DNA from: Blasia pusilla
Taxonomy: Eukaryota; Marchantiophyta; Marchantiopsida; Blasiales
Reading direction: 5' to 3'
DNA: 64,000 nt
NCBI GenBank assembly: GCA_050084515.1
Contig: CM114272.1
Coordinates: forward strand, 9,300,001 to 9,364,000
Shown: positions 60,037 through 64,000 of the stretch, one piece after another
Layout of the letters: every line of letters begins with the position of its first letter
Numbering within the stretch: position 1 is the stretch's first letter
Made by a program: the position numbers and the translations under genes
The notes under the pieces: generated by a model
What the model was told of the DNA's origin: nothing
Seen by the model: only the letters and a program-made list of their open reading frames with translations
Database searches by the model: none

Positions 60037-61589
60037 AGAAGGAGGTCGAGGTAGTCCCGCACGTGGAGACCCTCGGAACCTCCCGTCACTCCGCGTAAAC
60101 CCTCTAGAGCTACTCTTTGTCCACCAACTTGTCTCTCAAAGTCCTGAAAGGACGCCGTGATGACCCTCGTGCCCCCCTCACACGATCACTCTCAAACTCG
60201 CGAGTAATCACACAATCACACAATCTAACATGCGGCACTCAAGCTACACTCTCTCATCGAGACCTGTCTGCTGTGCGGAAACAAGCGGTGTGGTATGAAA
60301 AATCAACTGATCTTCAGTCTCATCGATAAACCATCCTCAACTCTAGACATCCCACACAAGTCTATGTCCCCTCAACCCATACGTCATCGATGCTCTCAAC
60401 ATCAGCACGAAGCCCAATATCCCAAATAAGAGGGATTTACTCTCTTACGTATATGGTAAGAGACCAAAATGGGTAACCTCATAGTAATGTCGATGTCGGT
60501 CCTCAACATCAGCAAATCTCGATCCCAACTCGATCGTGATGACAACACCTCCAATCAGCAAGTCGTACTCCTCTTGTACTAAGGCTACTCAAACCTCCTC
60601 AATATATGGTGCGGATCCAACGGTACAGTGTGGCAGAGAATGGCTACACAATGGCATGGCACTCGATAATGGGATGCGTCGCTCCGCGGTATACCCTCCT
60701 CAATAAGCAATACACACGCTCTACTCCTTAGTGAAAAATGACTCCGCGATCGAGACGGTGCGGAGCGGCACAGAGCGGCAATCAGTGACGCGTTGCGGCT
60801 ACGGGCGTCACGGCATGGTACTCAATCATCGTCGAGTGGCTTCCAATCATAACATAGCAGAATGAAATGAAAACTCAAACACCATAACCTGATGGTCAAA
60901 ACAAAGTGGTGGCGACGCAAGTCAGAGAATCAACGGTCATTGTGGAAGACCCTTCACTCTGTAATGGCTGCAATGGCAACCAATGGTGCATAACGTGCAA
61001 ACGCGGCTCTGAGCAATGCTAGGCGGCGGCGGCTCGTTTAGGGTTTGAACAATTTTACCCTAAAAATTGCCTAGAAATGGCATTTTTGCAAGATTGACCA
61101 TAACTTTTTTCTTGCAACTCCAAATTGCGCATTGTCTATTGGATAGCGTGCACAGCTTCATGATCTGCTACAATGTCAAAAAATATTTTTAATTGAACAT
61201 TCCACTAAAAATTGACGGGGACTGTCATAAAGCCAAAGTCTCTTTCTCCTACACAAAATTTGGCAACGCTTCCGCGCTGATTTCTCCCAACGAAATTGTA
61301 AAAACTCTGAAAACACAAATCAACAAACTACATGGTGCTCTCGAGACCACCGGCATGGGGAAATTCGCCCCCATACTCCATCCCTATCAAAAATTGGGCA
61401 GTGCTTCCACGCGCCACTCTTCCAGACAAAAAAAATCGGCAAAGGAAACATAAAAAAATGAGCGGCTCCGGCTCCGGTGAGCACTCCCATGAACCGCTAA
61501 ACGGGGAATATGATCCCCAACCTGAAAAACCAGCGAGTGACCAGCAAGCTCCCCCATGAACCTCTCTCACTCATCTCATTCTCTCTTTG
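60037..61589 (-). other. 5' leader of the gypsy element
   Basis: Non-coding sequence between the 5' LTR and gag. I found no clear primer-binding site (no TGGTATCAGAGC-like or other tRNA 3'-end complement next to the LTR). A GC-rich piece at 61.2-61.56 kb looks unlike the rest and may be foreign. Confidence 0.4.
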
Positions 61590-62105
61590 TAAATCAAGAT
61601 CCAATCTCTCTCACAACACCATAGTTCTCACATGTGTGTACTTTCGCATGTCTCTATCAATTTCAAACCTAACCCACTCTCCTAATGAGAGGCTTGGTTT
61701 ACACTCACAAGGCAAGGGACCATAGCTCCGTCGCCTCGTGCCAAGAGGTTCAACAAAGAGAGAATGAGCTCCCAAGCTCTCTTGCCTTGAGGTATACCCC
61801 TTCCCTCCCCCAAGCTCTCTCCATGGTAACCTATGCTCCCAAGTCACCTCCTTGGCTCTTCACCTGATGTAGGAGGTCAAGAGCCACTTTAAAAAATTAG
61901 AAAGTTAACCATATAATCAAAATGGTACTTGCCTAAAATAGTAAGTTCCTCAATATGGCTCCAAATGAGCCGAAACGAACGGAAAACCTGCTCTCTCATG
62001 TTTCTTGGGGCCTGAGCAGGTCATCCTCAACCTCTTGAGCTTGTCCTCCACTACTGGTGAAGGCGCTCTACTAGATCTCACGGATCTATCCTAAAAGACG
62101 TGACA
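61590..62105 (-). mobile_element. 5' LTR, family 1 copy H
   Basis: It starts TGTCACGTCTTTTAGGATAG at 62105 (minus) and runs through the LTR body to TTGATTTAC at ~61590. The S module is missing at its inner end. It is followed by CAAAGAGAGAATGAG, the same junction as between copies D and E. Confidence 0.8.
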
Positions 62106-62290
62106 ACGGTCACCTGGTTGACAAAGAGCAAAATTGGGAAACCGCCAAAAATGACATTCTCAACAATATGGATTTTTCACCAACCTCATCCGACATATGA
62201 GGACAAAGTTACACCCAAAAAACTCGCTAACCCTCTATATCATCGACGTGATAAAACTCTACTTGTCGTCTAACTAAGATCTGATATCAT
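62106..62290 (-). mobile_element. LTR-like family 2 fragment outside the gypsy 5' LTR
   Basis: Contains ACAAAGTTACACCCAAAA and the GTCTAACTAAGATCTGA end shared with 23.9 and 51.5 kb. The gypsy element appears inserted into or next to it. Confidence 0.5.
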
Positions 62291-64000
62291 ACATTTTGAA
62301 AAATACTCTTCCAATGTGGTTCAAAATGGATCCAATCAAATGATGTGTACCAAGCATCCTTCTATGTTATTAGAAATATTTGAATCACCAAGATTCTCAT
62401 TTGTTTCTAGGCTTGTTGCTACATTTGGTTTTGTTGGGCTTCATATTGAAATTGAAATCAAAATGGCTTCTTTTGGATTTTTTCTGATTGAGGTCTACTT
62501 TTTTGAGACTCCATTAGTAGATAATACATTCTACTATACCAAAAATTGATCTCCAAGTCCAAAAGCACCTACGATTGACTTGAAGAAAGCCCCCAAGACT
62601 TAAGACACTAATGGTTGTTCAATAAATGGCAAAGAAAAAAGAGAAAATGAAATTATAATTTTCAATCCTAGAGGGAGCTAACACTTTCCTTAATCAAATC
62701 ATTATCAAAGTTGTGAATCTTCAAGGAATCTAATCAAGAAGAAACAAGAGAGCAACAATCAGCTCTCGCTAGTAAAGAATTATGTGAGAAACCAATGCAA
62801 CAATATTGTCTCACATCTCATCTCACACGTTTAGTGGAACTAGGAACTGAGCTCCACAACAAACTACGTTAGAAAGGCAACTCAATACCCAAAGAGTGAG
62901 AGAGTGCATGTGGCAACACTCAAGAGCAAATAAAACAACACAGTCAAAATTGGATTTGGGGACCAAGAGCAATAGCGTCAACAAGACCAAATATGGGAGC
63001 TAAAGGAACAGCGACAAAAAATGCAATCAATGTCCAGAAGCAAGAGTAGTTTGAACTTTGAAAGAAATTGTGTAAGTAGCAAGATTAATAAATGCATGAG
63101 TTATGGTAGACTCGAAAGAAAACCCTAAACAAAAACAACAAACGTAGAAGCAACATAAACAACAAAACTCAAAAGAAAATTCATAATCTAAGATTGAATG
63201 ACAAGAGTTGCAAGTGCAAGAGCATTAAATGCAAGAGTTGCAGCAAAAAAATTACTCAACCTCGGGAGTTAGGAGAGTTGGGGACTTGGGACAAGGTCAT
63301 TGAGAAAAGTTAGAATTTGACTCAGAAACCTTTGCCTCCTCGAGTCCATGATGTCCTAGTTTCCTAAGCAACCAAATGTCCCCACTATCCTTGTGGCCTA
63401 GCCGAAGAGCCCACGGTGGGGATCATCCAATCATAGTCCATCGACGAGGCCCATAGTCCAAATTTGCCTATCAAGAGCCCCCAATAGGGAGGGTCCTAAT
63501 TCCACCTCCTCTTTTTTTTTCTTGTTCCCAATGTTGCAAGGGATTCTCAACCCCTTCATGACCCGCTAATCACCTTGCCAACCCTTTTACCGCCTACATG
63601 TAATTTTGTAGATATGAGAATGGTTCTTTTGGATACATTTTTGTCTTGTGGCTCCCTACTTCATTTTACCAACTGACATCACAAAGATACATGTACCCGT
63701 CCCTTTCAGGGTGCCATGATAGTTTAATACGATATTTTTCATGCATCAAATTGGCTATTGAACATATAAAAAATATCTAAATAGAAAGAAAGATTGTTAT
63801 GAAGAATCTCAAGATGGTACTTTATATCTAATCTCCTCGCCTCTATAAGGGGCCAGCAAATAAAATCTATACTTCTAACAAAACATAGAGGGGTTACTAC
63901 GAGTAGGAAGGCGACACAAAAAAATTTTACAAGGGAAATGACTAGGACCTTAACTTTTTGGACATGGGGCATTGTATTTTTTTTTTCATTGTACTTTGAG
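62291..64000. other. AT-rich spacer, no gene seen
   Basis: No open frame beyond 77 codons and no recognisable repeat. Sequence is A-rich from 62.6 to 63.3 kb. Confidence 0.5.

Larger units (their letters stand above)
53180..62105 (-). mobile_element. Ty3/gypsy-type element carrying a DNA methyltransferase domain and PHD finger
   Basis: The minus-strand element runs from its 5' LTR (62105, TGTCACG) to its 3' end at about 53180. Internal order: leader, gag (from 60036), zinc knuckle (~58.95 kb), protease (~57.95 kb), linker, cytosine-5 methyltransferase (57.25-56.6 kb), reverse transcriptase palm with YIDD (56524-56513) and thumb, RNase H (56.2-55.7 kb), integrase (55.6-54.4 kb) and PHD finger (54.26-54.12 kb). 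The protease, RT, RNase H, integrase order is that of Ty3/gypsy. Stops and frameshifts occur in almost every domain, and the start of RT is missing, so it is dead. The insertion of a methyltransferase between protease and RT and the C-terminal PHD are not part of the standard gypsy plan. Confidence 0.85.

Overview
The window is nuclear DNA of a land plant or close streptophyte relative. It has spliced genes with GT-AG introns, organelle-targeted and Golgi-type plant proteins, Ty1/copia and Ty3/gypsy LTR retroelements, Helitron-like and CACTA-like sequence, long (AG)n microsatellites, and degenerate CCCTAAA-type repeats. The species cannot be read from the sequence. I infer a seedless lineage (bryophyte, lycophyte or similar), weakly, from the retroelement protein flavour. 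I see no bacterial, plasmid or CRISPR features and no tRNA or rRNA gene.

Only three genes can be supported. At 8.8-12.3 kb (+) is an eight-exon RsmE-type rRNA uracil-N3-methyltransferase with an organellar leader. At 12.5-15.9 kb (-), tail to tail with it, is a five-exon GT47 exostosin-family glycosyltransferase with a signal anchor. At 46.4-48.5 kb (+) is a five-exon gene for a small glycine-rich single-pass membrane protein. GC-rich sequence precedes all three. The other ~85% is mobile DNA and AT-rich spacer: an LTR repeat family (at least eight copies), a second LTR-like family, a copia gag-protease relic with its primer-binding site, two Helitron-like elements, TGACTCA-rich CACTA-like clusters, local tandem duplications, and several long inverted repeats.

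The most unusual content is a Ty3/gypsy family whose polyprotein carries two chromatin-type domains. The largest copy (53.2-62.1 kb, minus strand) reads gag, protease, a cytosine-5 DNA methyltransferase domain (motifs I, II, IV, V, VI and VIII recognisable in order), reverse transcriptase, RNase H, integrase, and a C-terminal PHD finger. A second copy (24.9-28.8 kb, plus strand, internally deleted) has methyltransferase motif I, integrase and the PHD finger. A third relic (24.2-24.9 kb, minus strand) has the protease and motif I. All copies here are broken by stops, frameshifts and deletions, so the window shows the architecture but not an active element.
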